64,000 nucleotides of DNA from NCBI GenBank assembly GCA_009667805.1, contig CM019065.1:14768952-14832951 (forward strand), in the 5' to 3' direction. This DNA is from Leptobrachium leishanense. Its lineage: Eukaryota; Chordata; Amphibia; Anura; Megophryidae. Of the stretch, positions 25,401 through 34,432 are shown piece by piece. Under the pieces are notes generated by a model. That model saw only the letters and a list, made by a program, of their open reading frames with translations. It did no database searches and was not told the origin of the DNA. The first letter of the stretch is position 1. Each line of letters opens with the position of its first letter. The translations under genes were made by a program, and so were the position numbers.

Positions 25401-25660
25401 TAGGTCTTGCTTCAGCAGGTGTGGTACGTTGGAAGCAAAGAATTTATGTTTTGGGTGGAGAAAACCAAAGGAAGTTTAGTAACCGGATTTACTATTGGAC
25501 GCCGGGTGCTTCTGAGTGGACGCTTTGCAACGAAAAACTGCCAGTTCCTTATCAAGGTGTGAGTGACTTTGGTTGTGTTACTTTAAAAGTCCCCAGGAAG
25601 TGTCTCCATTCTCTTATACCTGGCAGGAAGAGAATGGGTGGACAACTTGCATCCTCTTAA
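10481..25660 (+). CDS. Kelch-like BTB-BACK-kelch protein (588 aa, four coding exons)
   Basis: Joining 10508-10580, 17335-17413, 21113-21340 and 24274-25660 gives 1767 nt, that is 588 codons plus stop. Every junction is GT-AG and all phases agree. The BTB/POZ domain spans about residues 34-131 (CDVTLVTDV, FKCHRIVLASVSPYFQAMF, LQFIYSGEI), BACK about 136-240 (FVYQLACRWWELN), and kelch repeats about 287-575 with GG pairs at about 320, 368, 415, 465 and 521. Such proteins usually serve as substrate adaptors for Cullin-3 ubiquitin ligases. The start at 10508 has no competing in-frame upstream ATG in the exon; the exon begins at 10481. I cannot name the ortholog among KLHL/KBTBD genes. The gene looks intact, with no stop or frameshift. 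Its introns are almost entirely repeats, including a 914-bp palindrome in intron 3. UBL5 follows in the opposite direction. Confidence 0.93.
10508..10580 (+). CDS. Kelch-like gene, coding exon 1
   Basis: The acceptor TTTTTGTAG precedes 10481 and the donor GTAGGT follows 10580. The exon codes for the short acidic N-terminus (MEMFSDYEPPSTEHYV...) and leaves one base of a split codon, which fits exon 2. Confidence 0.88.
10581..11790. other. Intron 1, first part; one short dispersed repeat
   Basis: At 10765-10885 lies a piece of the dispersed CAGATGTTTTTGATCTACAA / CTCCCATG family with a G-run. Relatives are near 31640, 38050, 38815 and 43922. The remaining sequence is pyrimidine-rich and not recognised. 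Confidence 0.4.
11790..12785 (+). mobile_element. L2-type LINE remnant, 5' part
   Basis: Broken frames read like the linker and early reverse-transcriptase part of an L2 element: HYNATLSS, ALFLAMRAHYNALFHNPK, SVTEQEISKILLSFHPS and ISLLPFTSKLLKACVRN. The last corresponds to the conserved RPVSLLPFLSK-like motif. Many stops and frameshifts show it is old. The match stops at about 12785 and a later RT part of the same kind resumes at about 16070. Confidence 0.65.
12786..12980. mobile_element. Hairpin-chain segment, left part
   Basis: GC-rich sequence with the hairpin GCTGACATCCTAGATGTCAGC at about 12947, nearly the same as the hairpin near 120 in the element at 1-1926. It is interrupted at 12981 by a hAT element and continues after 15220 (ACTGGGATTCCCCTGCCCAG). 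This suggests another relic of the TTAA foldback family. Confidence 0.5.
13270..13640. repeat. Minisatellite, about 55-60 bp units
   Basis: About six imperfect copies of a unit like CAGCAATAAAACTCACAGTA followed by ATGTGCAGTGTGTATGAGCG. Two neighbouring units (about 13400-13515) are nearly identical. A relative in opposite orientation occurs at about 15610-15705. Confidence 0.85.
13574..13598. repeat. (TG)n microsatellite
   Basis: About twelve uninterrupted TG units inside the minisatellite. Confidence 0.95.
14440..14800 (+). mobile_element. Diverged copy of the CAGGGTTATTC 0.9-kb element (internal part)
   Basis: The segment GCAGTGCAAATCCCCATAGA through GCAATATCTAATAAACC and the pyrimidine-rich stretch after it match the middle of the elements at 18067-18964 and 27898-28763. 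Both ends are missing or diverged. Confidence 0.65.
15035..15110 (+). mobile_element. SINE 3' part
   Basis: CAGTACATACTTGAAAATTT through GTATCCTTCCTGGTAAAATA matches, on the opposite strand, the body of the tRNA-derived SINE at 63370-63570. The tRNA-like head is missing here. Confidence 0.6.
16070..16440 (+). mobile_element. L2-type LINE remnant, later RT part
   Basis: Degenerate frames read VFGLLFSTYTASLKK (compare the usual [12 protein letters not shown] box) and ALGITFDSDLTFTPHIQ, both standard L2 reverse-transcriptase segments. This is probably the continuation of the remnant at 11790-12785, split by the insertions between them. Confidence 0.65.
16448..17131. repeat. Composite repeat region with TATCGG-type and CAGTG-type ends
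   Basis: It starts with CTAGTGGTCGACCGATTTTA and TACCGATAATCGG palindromic words typical of hAT-like termini. A GC-rich stretch follows, then CTAGGTACGTCACTG at about 17117-17131, which is the reverse of the CAGTG(A/G)CGTA end type also seen at 21750. Exact element borders are unclear. No gene was recognised in 16560-17334. Confidence 0.4.
17335..17413 (+). CDS. Kelch-like gene, coding exon 2
   Basis: 79 nt with acceptor CTCTCGTTAG and donor GTATGC. It codes for the first BTB segment, LYLAELLCDVTLVTDVKRFK, and ends in a split codon completed by exon 3. Confidence 0.93.
17705..19340. mobile_element. Large inverted-repeat element with a MITE in its loop
   Basis: The arm 17705-18000 and the arm 19010-19340 are inverted and diverged copies (shared words: AAATTATTGGTGTCACCAAC versus its mirror, GGTGAGCGAACGCTGTTCTAGA versus its mirror, TTCTACACCACACTAA on the left and TTAGTGTGGTGTAGAA on the right). 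The element at 18067-18964 is inserted between them. No coding capacity is seen. Confidence 0.7.
18067..18964. mobile_element. CAGGGTTATTC inverted-end element, copy A (898 bp)
   Basis: The ends CAGGGTTATTCAAAGAG and CTCTTTGAATAACCCTG are perfect inverted repeats. Copy B at 27898-28763 is highly similar along its length, including GCCTGTTCGAGGGCAGTGAA and the TTTTTGCGGGTTTTGG-type right half. There is no transposase frame. The superfamily is unresolved; a TA-type target is possible. Confidence 0.88.
20198..20586. mobile_element. hAT-like MITE with TAGGGATGCA ends (389 bp)
   Basis: The ends TAGGGATGCACGATACC and GGTATCGGTGCATCCCTA are inverted. Next to the right end is a short TATCGG-rich run. 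I could not find a clean 8-bp target duplication. Confidence 0.75.
20736..20917. mobile_element. Palindromic MITE with CAGGTCTATTCACTAAA ends
   Basis: It starts CAGGTCTATTCACTAAATGC and ends TTTGTTTGAAAAGACCTG. The inner segment is the TTCTAGGTCAAAATA / CCAAATTGGCTATTTGG palindrome shared with 2377-3311 and 45151-45328. Confidence 0.75.
21113..21340 (+). CDS. Kelch-like gene, coding exon 3
   Basis: 228 nt between acceptor TTTCTGCAG and donor GTAATA. It codes for most of the BTB fold (IVLASVSPYFQAMFTSTLQ ... VLQFIYSGEITLGLDSAKEL) and the link into BACK. Confidence 0.95.
21750..22290. repeat. CAGTGGCGTAACTAG-type repeat with internal palindrome
   Basis: It begins CAGTGGCGTAACTAGAAACC. Inside, 21955-22085 is mirrored by 22078-22165 (ACCACCTGACCAGCGC versus GCGCTGGTCAGGTGGT; CGGCCGTTTTTCTCCCTACG versus its mirror). 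The right end was not found. Confidence 0.55.
22630..23054. mobile_element. Harbinger-like MITE, copy 4 (reverse orientation)
   Basis: The ends GGCTAGGGTCAGAC / GTCTGACCCTAGCC are flanked by TAA and TTA. Internal segments match the other copies on the opposite strand. Confidence 0.9.
23175..24088. repeat. Nearly perfect 914-bp palindrome (454-bp arms, 6-bp spacer)
   Basis: The left arm runs from AATGACAG at 23175 to AGATGTC at 23628, the spacer is GCTCAG, and the right arm runs from GACATCT at 23635 to CTGTCATT at 24088. Positions mirror exactly with no length change across the whole span. The few mismatches I could find are A on the left against G in the mirrored right arm. The centre holds CTGAGGAAGCGGCTTCATAC followed by CGCGAAACGCGTTTGG, a motif seen elsewhere in the window. 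It lies in intron 3 of the kelch-like gene. Confidence 0.95.
24274..25660 (+). CDS. Kelch-like gene, coding exon 4 (BACK and kelch repeats)
   Basis: The acceptor CCTTTCCTCAG precedes 24274. The exon stays open to TAA at 25658-25660 and supplies about 462 residues: the BACK domain and all kelch repeats (LYVTGG, LYAVGG, HYVIGG, IFVIGG, IYVLGG). Blade spacing and the GVWEKIP / DWKQLPSM / VWSLFSL / EWTLCNEKLP tryptophan motifs are typical. Confidence 0.96.
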
Positions 25661-25799
25661 TAACGCAAACTTATCAAGTAAAGCATTTTTTAGAAGAAAA
25701 CAAGTATTCTAACAGTTGATTTTTCTAACCTGACACTGTTGATGGCACTTATCATCCCATAAAAGATGTTTACACCTGCTCAATGTGTTTTCTTTTTAT

Positions 25800-25815
25800 A
25801 ATAAAAATTAATAAA
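25800..25815 (+). terminator. Polyadenylation signals of the kelch-like gene
   Basis: Two AATAAA words (25800-25805 and 25810-25815) lie about 140 bases after the stop codon, a plausible short 3' UTR. Another polyA site further on cannot be excluded. Confidence 0.6.
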
Positions 25816-25835
25816 TGTGGTATGCACATGGTGCT

Positions 25836-26900
25836 GCATGAATTTCTACTGCAGTTTGATTCTAGAAGGACCAGGTCTATTTTCTTTTCCAGATAGCAGT
25901 TGTCCATACATTTTAGCCCTTTGTGACTAACCCCAGGGTCACTACTAGAAATCTTTGTATTGGTGCCACTCACTGGTTCCCTTTACCCCCTGGACAGCCA
26001 TTCCCATCATAGTGCCCTGAGCTAAAACCGGGACGCTAAGGGGAAAAATTTGCATTGTCTAATTTCCCCTTTGCATCCCAGTTCCACTAGCGGAGTCCAC
26101 CAGCCTGCCCCGTAGCGGCCGCTAGGCTTGTGGATGCTCAGGACAGCGCTAAAGTGCTGAGCTATATCAAAAGCTGAGATATTGCATAAGTGGGCAACTG
26201 CACACTATGGAGTGCCCCTTCACCTCATTGTTTCTATCCTCCGATCTCCCTTTTTTCACAGAGCCTGTTCTTGCATTCAGTGTGTCTGACCCCAACTAAT
26301 CTCACACCCTTACTTGTCAACCTTCCCTGATCTACCTACCTCTGCTATTCTGCTCTACATTATCCCTTCTTACTCCCTTGTTTCTTTGCTGAATGCAACA
26401 GGGCTTTTTTTTTTTTTTTTTTTCTTTCCTTCAGTCTTGCTGTCTATGGTGCTGAAAGCTATTCAATACCAAGGACCGCAGCCCTGCGATGCTCCGGAGC
26501 CCTGGGGAGCTGCTATCCATTTTGCTGATTAGGTTTCAGCACCAAAGAAGGGGAGATTATTTATTTATTTTTTTTCTTTAAACCATAATCTGTTTTCAAA
26601 ATAACTAATAAAACCTAAAATGAAATCATCTGAAAAATGAATTACCAATAAAAGCAAAATAATCAATCTGAATTACGAGTTGTTGTTGATTTTGTCCGAA
26701 CCAATGAATCAATCCAAAATACTAACCAGGCAACGTAATGAATGCACCGAAACAAATTGAAAAATGGAACAAAGGCGATCTGAAACAAAAAAACATTTTC
26801 GTTGTGCACATGTCTACAATATACACAGAACAATTACATTCACGGGAGTCTTGTGGTGGTAGGGTTCACTGAAAAGAGCCACATGCCTAGGATATTCACG
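25836..26900. other. Intergenic, nothing firmly recognised
   Basis: It contains T-runs and a short reversed AACCAAT/GAATC-rich stretch (26590-26800). No gene, tRNA or clear element ends were found. Confidence 0.4.
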
Positions 26901-26924
26901 TGTCTGTAGCCTCGCGTTTCCAAT

Positions 26925-27040
26925 AAAAAACTCTTCTTTATTAAAAAATATTTTACAATCTCCGTATTATAAGAACATGTATAATAAAAAAAAAGCCAGA
27001 ACGCGTTTCGCTTTTGTTTAGGGGCTTCCTCGGCTGTGTT
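26925..27040 (-). repeat. Dispersed GAGGAAGC...CGAAACGCG motif element
   Basis: On the - strand CGAGGAAGCCCCTAAACAAA is followed by GCGAAACGCGTT, an AT-rich stretch and an AATAAA-like tail. The same order is seen at 23580-23690, 42180-42310 and 62655-62750. It is probably the conserved part of a dispersed non-coding repeat. Confidence 0.5.
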
Positions 27041-27897
27041 CTCCTTTCTTGTATGTCTATTCCCTTGCATGGTGCTGTGCAAAATATTGGGACCTGAAAG
27101 AGGAATATGGAATCCAAGCATAGTGTGGGTACCCACAAGTCTTTCTGAACACCCCCAGGCGTAGTTAACACAGCTGTGCGAGGACTTCCGGAAGAAGCGA
27201 GTAAACATTTGTTATGAACTGTAGCCACATCATCACTGGCGTGTGCAGCCATAGTGCGTTTATTAATTTAAAAATTATGTTTAGAAGATTTTGCAGAAAA
27301 CCGTTTTCTTTAGCAATAAAAAGCCTGTAATCGGAGATTACATTTTCTAGTTATACATCATGAACCAGGTAAGTGACATCTAAAATGTCAATGTAGGGGG
27401 TGAAAAATTACTTCTTTTACCTGACATTAGGGTGCGCCTGGGCACATACACTACTGGCTACAGTGCCTGGGCACACCCCCTGCGTATACCTATGCACTGC
27501 ATACTACGCTATATTCTCTGTATTTATTTTATTTTTCTTCTGTATAAAAGAAATCAGTAATTTCAAGAAATTGCCAACAAAATATTGCAGGTGTTAACAT
27601 TTTTTAGCAATTGGTTATGTAAAAACCGTTTCTGTGGTAGATGTATTGATACATTACGAATCACCTATAGACGGACAATATTTAATGGTTGCACTGTACC
27701 ACTTATGTGGTGTGTTTTGTCGTGTATTTTGCGTGAGCACCACTAGTTAGAAGCGGGGTGACGGTGAGTATTTAGTGACTGGGTTTGCGCTGCACTGTTC
27801 CAATATTGCTGGTTTGCTTGAGTGCCAGCCCCCTCCTTAATACTTGCCTGTCCCTGGGGCTGTGACAGCCCATCAGAGCTGAGCATTTAAATACATT

Positions 27898-28763
27898 CAG
27901 GGTTATTCAAAGAGCTCCGAATTGGGGCTGAAAGGTAACCGAACGCTGAAATTCAGCGTACGCCTACCTTTCCTGGCCATTCGGCTATCCAGAGAGCAGG
28001 CAGTTCACCAAATGTTGGCGAATTTCCTGCACATACGGTGCCTGTTCGAGGGCAGTGAAATCCCCATAGAGAAGCAATGCTTCATCTATTCGGAGAACAC
28101 AAAACAGCTGAGAAAGGGTGCCGAAATGCCCTGCCATTCGGTGGTTTCATTTGACCGCTTTATTCAGGAGAATCCCATAGGCTTCAATGTTAAAAATATT
28201 TCCGTTTTAATTCAATATCTAATAAACTGTTTATTATTTTATTCTGCAGTAAAAAGTCTCTTTATTTTTAGGCTTTCAGGCATTTTTCGGGATTTTTTTT
28301 GCAAATTTTTTTTTTTTTTTAAATCGTTTTATTTTTCCTGTAACCGCCCTTTTTATTATCATTCATTGGATCTTATATGTTACTTTCAGACATTTTCCTT
28401 AAGTAGTTTCTTTGCAAACAACGTTTCACTTTTCAAACATTCAAGCGTACTGGTTTATTTTTTTTCACTCCATTCGTCTGCGGTGTCGGCTTTTTCAGGC
28501 GGCTGCTCTGCGCTGTGATCGGCGGCTGCTCGGGTTTGTTCGGCGGGGTTAATCCAGATGTTTTTGCGGGTTTCGGCGTGCATTCGACGTGTTTTGCGCT
28601 GAGTGTTCATGGGGTGTGCGGCGGCTTTTCCCTGCATTACGGCGGCCCTGTGGTGCTTGCTGAATACACGGCAGGGTCAGCGAAATGGGATCGCACCGAA
28701 TTGAAGAGAACGAAAAGTCACCGAACGTGCGGTGACTTTTCGATTTCACTTTGAATAACCCTG
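27898..28763. mobile_element. CAGGGTTATTC inverted-end element, copy B (866 bp)
   Basis: Ends and body match copy A (18067-18964), with perfect CAGGGTTATTCAAAG / CTTTGAATAACCCTG termini. A few indels separate the two copies. Confidence 0.88.
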
Positions 28764-29121
28764 TAAATAAAGAAAAAAAAACAGGAATACTTGCTGTGGG
28801 TGTATATAGAGTTAACAATTAACTTCTGTGGTCTCCCCACCTCCTTTTTTTTAGTCTATCAAACATCTGTAACGTATACTTTCACAAATATACACAGTTC
28901 ATTTAAACAGGCGAATCCAATAGGTTTCAGTGTAATATCTTTTTTATTTATTTTTTTTAAAGACCTTTTTTTTCTTTTTCTCAGAAACCCTTTTATTAGG
29001 AGTGCTTGCTGGATAAAGGCTTAACTATTTCTATCAAACCTCTATACCCTATACTTTCAGAAATACACAAAGTTCAGGTACATCCGCCATTTTTGTGTGT
29101 CTGAGGTAATCTTGTCAGCCC

Positions 29122-29194
29122 GCCTCGTTAGCGCAGTAGGTAGCGCGTCAGTCTCATAATCTGAAGGTCGTGAGTTCGATCCTCACACGGGGCA
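29122..29194 (+). tRNA. tRNA-Met(CAT), elongator type, second copy
   Basis: It is identical to the copy at 8299-8371, and the flanks are also shared: the downstream CTAGAATTTTCCC, the CCATTGGGCTATTCTCCT segment and the CATGAGGTAAC segment recur in the same order. The cassette was therefore duplicated as a unit. Confidence 0.97.
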
Positions 29195-29628
29195 CTAGAA
29201 TTTTCCCACACTTATTTTGATTATTTTTCATTTTCTAATACTTTTAAACCGTTTCCATTGGGCTATTCTCCTGTATAACGTATGCATAGAAAATACCTGT
29301 GTCGTATAAATGTCACCATGAGCTGTGATTAACTTTAGGGTTTTTTTTTCACTAGCAAAATACTTTATTTTTTCTTCAATGGCAGAACATTCATTTATTT
29401 ATTCATTTAGAACATAAGTGTTTTTTTTTTTTTTTTTTCACTCTATGATTAACCTTTTAATATATTTTTTTTAGAAGCGTCGCTGAAAGGATTCTTGATA
29501 GTATAACCCAGGAGCCTTCATCTGAAAAAAATAATAATAATATATTGCATGAGGTAACAAACCTAATTCTATTTTTCCAATACAAATTAATAAGGTTTAT
29601 GTGTAAAATAAATAAGAAAAAGATGTCG

Positions 29629-29700
29629 TTCCCATACCGGGAGTCGAACCCGGGCCGCCTGGGTGAAAACCAGGAATCCTAACCGCTAGACCATATGGGA
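29629..29700 (-). tRNA. tRNA-Glu(TTC), second copy
   Basis: The same 72-base gene as at 8665-8736, in the same position relative to tRNA-Met but with about 145 extra bases between them. Confidence 0.97.
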
Positions 29701-29745
29701 AGTCATAAACATTTTCCCCCTCCTACACACTAATGCAGATTCAGT

Positions 29746-29804
29746 GTGACGTTCTAATTGGTTCATGCTCTTTAGTATAGAGTATGAACCAATTAGAACG
29801 TTAC
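29746..29804. repeat. Short hairpin, 26-bp arms
   Basis: GTGACGTTCTAATTGGTTCA is mirrored by TGAACCAATTAGAACGTTAC around a 7-base loop, with two mismatched pairs in the whole stem. It lies just downstream of tRNA-Glu. It may be a tiny foldback element. Confidence 0.85.
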
Positions 29805-30640
29805 AATTTTATATCCTGTCTTATTGAGGAGTCACTTTAGCCAATTAGATAGTTGCCCCCCCCAGACTGAGGCTTGGGATAGATATTGCAAATGCTCTGC
29901 CAGGCTCTCTTCCGGTTCAGTTGGACACGTGATCTTAGCTGCTAAGGTACAGAGCCCCTCAGCTCTAGGGCTTGAGACCCCCCCCCCCACCACACTTTAA
30001 ATGATCCTGCTCTGACATAAAAGTGAAAGCAGGAAACACACAGTGAAGGTCTTACTTTACTATGACAGTCAGGGGGTCAAAGGACACCCATTTGCATTCT
30101 GCTCTGTTCAATGCCCTATAGGAATGGGCACAGGAAATTATTACGATTTAAACTTTATTTTTTGACATATTACACCACTGGTGCCAAAAAAATAAAGAAA
30201 TCACCATGTCAAAGTCCTGCTGGAAGAAGTGTGAGAGGCCCAGGACTGTCACTTGGTGCTTGTAGGACCCTCACACTATCATCCAATCCAGCCATATTTA
30301 TATGAGGAGACATGTCAGAGTGAAAGACTCAATGGCTGCAATTGGAATAAGAACAGGTGTCTGTGGATTTCACCTGTGGGAAAAAGACAAGGAAAAATGT
30401 GACTGAAAACTGAAGGTTTATGCACATTGAATGGGTGATTATTGGTAGACACTGACAGAGCACATGTGAAGCACATGGAATGCACTTTATACATAAATCC
30501 ATGTGTAGGAGAGACATTATGACATTTTAATACTCGTCCTCGAATGAAGAAATGTGAATTCTAATAAACAGCTTTGTTTAAATGTCTCAAAATTAAAAAT
30601 CAATAAGGTTTATGTGTAAAATCTAATAAAAAAGATGTCG

Positions 30641-30712
30641 TTCCCATACCGGGAGTCGAACCCGGGCCGCCTGGGTGAAAACCAGGAATCCTAACCGCTA
30701 GACCATATGGGA
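30641..30712 (-). tRNA. tRNA-Glu(TTC), third copy
   Basis: Identical cloverleaf. Upstream AATAAGGTTTATGTGTAAAA is shared with the second copy, so this is a partial duplicate of the cassette without tRNA-Met. Confidence 0.97.
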
Positions 30713-30959
30713 AGTCGTGATTATAGGTTAGTGACAAGGACACCTTGACCAAAGGAACACATTATTATGAGATAAGACTGTCATATCTAAAGAGAAAACT
30801 AAGGAGGAAAATGTTACCTTCAGTAATTAAACGATAAAACATATAATAAACTCCACAGAGTGTGCCTTTAAAAACCTTACTGTGCACATTAAAGCAAGGT
30901 TAATTGTAAGAGATTGCCATCTAGTGGCCGTTTATTAAATTACATGGCTGTATTACAAC

Positions 30960-31416
30960 AGTGGTTCCCAAACCTGATCTTCAAGTATCACTAACAGCCA
31001 AGCCAGGTTTGCAAGATATGTGAAGAACCAGACAGGTGATGGGATTTGCTCCTCAGTGATTGCAGGATACAGTTTGAATTTCCCAAAGGTAATCCTTAAC
31101 CCGTTCCCGCTGCAGGGCATACTGTGCTGTCCCCACGTGGCGGGTGGCCCTTAACACTGCGGGTTTGCATAGCACGCTCCGCTAGCTTCTACAGGCCCCT
31201 GCAGTCCCACCCACCAGTTGGCTTGCGGCACGTGCCATTGGCTGCCGTGGGATGGCCTGAACTCAAACCGTCCCCTTGCAGCCAATGTGCGCGTCAGTTG
31301 TTTAGGCGGGTCCCGCCCCAGCAGCCGGCAAGCGGGGTGTACACCACCCACCTGGCAGCAAACAATTAAAATCTGGCAAGTTAGGGGGACTTGTGGGGCT
31401 GGGGTGGAAACCACTG
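30960..31416. mobile_element. hAT-like MITE (CAGTGGTTCCCAAAC ends) carrying a TTAA insertion
   Basis: It starts CAGTGGTTCCCAAACCTG and ends GTGGAAACCACTG. The body matches the element at 32093-32670 (GCCAGGTTTGCAAGATA, TTGCTCCTCAGTGATTGCAG). The copy is interrupted at TTAA by the segment 31100-31368. Confidence 0.75.
31096..31368. mobile_element. GC-rich insertion between two TTAA (piggyBac-type non-autonomous element)
   Basis: The host repeat reads GGTAATCC-TTAA-[insert]-TTAA-AATCTGGC here, while its relative at 32093 reads GGGAATCA-TTAA-AATCTGGC with no insert. The 265-bp insert is therefore a TTAA-duplicating insertion. It starts CCCGTTCCCGCTGCAGG; its terminal repeats are weak. Confidence 0.8.
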
Positions 31417-31704
31417 CACTACATGTCAAACAAGTTATACTGTGTTCACCATTCATTTGCTATAAATTGATAAAGAGAATTCTATCAATGCTTCTAGTTG
31501 TTAGGGATTATAATTCAGCATAAGCGCTTGTGCACCGATGTAAATTCTGCAATACGGTGCTAATGTCCATTCATGAAGTTACGGAGTGTTACTATTCATC
31601 CAAAAGATTGTGAGAAGCACTTTATGAAATGTCTACACCAAGGCTGTCAAACTCCAGGCCCCCAGATGTTTCTGAACTACAACGCGCATGATTCTCTGGC
31701 CATC

Positions 31705-31995
31705 TATTTAAATGGAAACAAAGTAGCAAAACAAGAGGACATAGTCTTAGATTAGAGGGGCAAAGGTTTAAAAGTAACATCAGGAAGCATTATTTTACTG
31801 AGAGGGTGGTGGATACATGAAACAGTCTTCCAGTAGAAGTGGTAGAGGCCAAAACAGTAATTGAATTTAAGCAGGCATGGGATAGGCATAAGGCTATCCT
31901 AAACAAAAGATAAATCCAGGTAAAGTATCCATGTAATTGGGCAGACTAGATGGGCCGAAAGAAAAATGTCGGCAGATAAGAACCTATGTTTCTAA
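31705..31995 (+). mobile_element. CR1 LINE, 3' end only
   Basis: From GGAAACAAAGTAGCAAAACA to the tail TATGTTTCTAAG it matches the last 280 bases of the CR1 copy at 56256-58183. It is 5'-truncated and inserted within a fragment of the dispersed CCCAGATGTTTCTGAACTAC repeat (31638-31704). Confidence 0.85.
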
Positions 31996-32092
31996 GTATG
32001 AAATGACTCCAAAGGATTTTTCATTCTTTTTACTGACACGATGATGCGCATGCTTCACATTAGAATGTCTAGCTTTGCAAAAACCTCTCGAC

Positions 32093-32670
32093 CAGTGTTT
32101 CCTGACCCTGTCCTCGGGGATCACTAACAGGCCAGGTTTGCAAGATAGCTGAAGATTAGAATACAGGTGATATGATTTGTTGCTCAGTGATTGCAGGATT
32201 CTGTCTGCATTTCCCCAAGGGAATCATTAAAATCTGGCCTGTAAGGCTAGGGTCAGACTAACGGATTTTTTGCGTCGTCCATGAAAAAGTGCGTTTGAAC
32301 GAATGGACGTATTTTTTCACGGAATACGCGATAGCGGTCATACGATGCGCATTTTCGTCCGTGATTTTGTACGGATCATCAATAAAACACCTTTTGCGTC
32401 TAAACGTTATGTTGGCCGGACATTAGCAGCGTCTGACGTCTCCTAATCACACACACACACCGCTATGCGGACGCAGCGCACTCTGTACGTCAGTACTAGC
32501 GGTATCACATTCTCGAAAAAATTGCATTTGTTTGCCGCGTGCGTTGCGCGGCCGCACTTCGTACATTGCCCGTCATTGCCGCTACTACGGCCATGATAAA
32601 GTGCGGCTGCACGCGCGTTCGTCTGACCCTAGCCTGAGTGGGACCTGAGGACCAGGCTTGGGAAACGCTC
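32093..32670. mobile_element. hAT-like MITE carrying Harbinger-like MITE copy 5
   Basis: Related to 30960-31416, with ends CAGTGTTTCCTGACCCTG and CAGGCTTGGGAAACGCTC. It is the uninterrupted reference for the TTAA insertion but is itself split by the MITE at 32244-32634. Confidence 0.75.
32244..32634. mobile_element. Harbinger-like MITE, copy 5
   Basis: The ends GGCTAGGGTCAGAC / GTCTGACCCTAGCC are flanked by TAA and TGA. It is inserted in the hAT-like MITE 32093-32670. Confidence 0.9.
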
Positions 32671-32996
32671 ATCTAAATAATATGCTAGAAAATAAAATTA
32701 TTTCCTTACAGTGGACAGTAACATTTTACCTGGAGCAAACCATGAATTGGATCATTCTGGATCTCATTTTAGAATATATGATCATTTAACGGCATGCCAC
32801 TGCATGGTCCCCAACCTTCTGCACTGAATACCAGTGAAAGCATTCCTGCCTGCCTGCTTAAATGAATATTCTATGGTTAAATCAGGCTGCAAACGGAGGG
32901 GGTTAACCCCTTAGTGACCGGGCGGTTTTACACAAATCCGTCCTTTAGTGACTGCTGCTGTTTTTACGTTTCTGTTTACGTCAAATTTTCCTCTTA

Positions 32997-33432
32997 GGCT
33001 AGGGACAGATGAGCGCATTTTCTGCGGCCACCGTCAAAATGTACGTCGATGCGTGCGCACGCATTTTTTCACGGAATACGCTTAAGTGGTCAGACGATGC
33101 GCAATTCTGGACGTATTTCATGACGGTGGGGTAAAAAGAAGTCTAGGGAAATCCGGCTGTTTGAACGTTATGTAGGCCGCACACTAGCAGCGTCTGACGT
33201 CTCCTAATCACGCACACACGCCGCTATGCGGCCGCAGCGCACTCTGTACGTCAGTAGCAGCGGTTTCACGTTCTGATAAAAATGCGTTCATTTGCTGGTT
33301 GCGTGGTGTCGGCGCACTTTCGTACGCACGTACTGCGTATATTGGCCGTCATTGGCCGTTATGTGCTGCTACTGCCGCCGTGATTTAGTGCGCCTGCACG
33401 CGCGTTCCGACTGCCCCACTCTGACCCTAGCC
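32997..33432. mobile_element. Harbinger-like MITE, copy 6
   Basis: The ends are GGCTAGGGACAGA / CTGACCCTAGCC with TTA on both sides. It is inserted in the piggyBac element. Confidence 0.88.
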
Positions 33433-33996
33433 TTACTCGTTTATGCAACCCACACATATTTTACACTGTTTTTCTCACCATTAAATGGACTTTATAAAGA
33501 TACCATTTTTTTCATCACTTCATATAATTTACTATAAAAAACATTGTGAAATATGACAAAAAAAAAAATTGAAAAAACACAATTTTTTCGAACTTTGACC
33601 CCCAAAATTTCTTATGTATCAACAACCGTCAAAATTTTTTAATTCCTTAGTAGTTTCTAAATTTAGCAATACCCAATGTTTACATATTGCTCGCTTTGCT
33701 CCTTATCTTAAGCAACAATAAGTGAAAGTAGCACTTTGCCATTTACAAAGGGTTTACTTTTAAAAGTAGTCATAGTGACATTGTAACACTGATATCTGTC
33801 ACTAATTCCTGAATAACCCTCCACATATACATATTTTTTTAAAGTACACAAATCAAGGTATTAAACTTGGGGTATTTTGACTCTTTCCATGCAAACCATT
33901 TTACCACAAATCTATGCCAAAGTTTGAGAAAAAAAAAATTTTGGTGATTTTTTTTTTTGGAATGCAATTTAAGAATACATGTACTGTGAACTTTAA

Positions 33997-34423
33997 GGCT
34001 AGGGTCAGACGAACGCAGTTTTAACGTGCATTTAGCCGCACAAAATCACGGCCGTGCTAGCAGCAAATGACGTCCAATGCCGGGGGAACATACGACGAAC
34101 GGCCGCACGAAAGTTCGTCCGTGCAACGCAAGTGGCAAACGAACGCATTTTTTCGAGAACGTCAAACCGCTACTACTGACGTACAGAGTGCGCTGCGGCC
34201 GCATAGTGGCGTGTTTGCGTGATTGGGAGACGTCAGACGCTGCACACGTCCGGCCAACATAACGTCCAGACGCAAAAGGGTTTTATTGATGATCCGTACA
34301 AAATCACGGACGAAAATGCGCATCGTATGACCGCTATAGCGTATTCCGTGACAAAATACGTCCATTCGTTCGAATGCACTTTTTCACGGACAACGCGAAA
34401 AATGCGTTAGTCTGACCCTAGCC
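33997..34423. mobile_element. Harbinger-like MITE, copy 7 (reverse orientation)
   Basis: The ends GGCTAGGGTCAGAC / GTCTGACCCTAGCC are flanked by TAA on both sides. It is inserted in the piggyBac element in the opposite sense to copy 6. Confidence 0.9.
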
Positions 34424-34432
34424 TAAGGTTTA

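Noticed and set aside
31124..31523. ORFs of about 100 codons on both strands
   Set aside because: They lie in the TTAA-flanked insertion and its host MITE; no domain.
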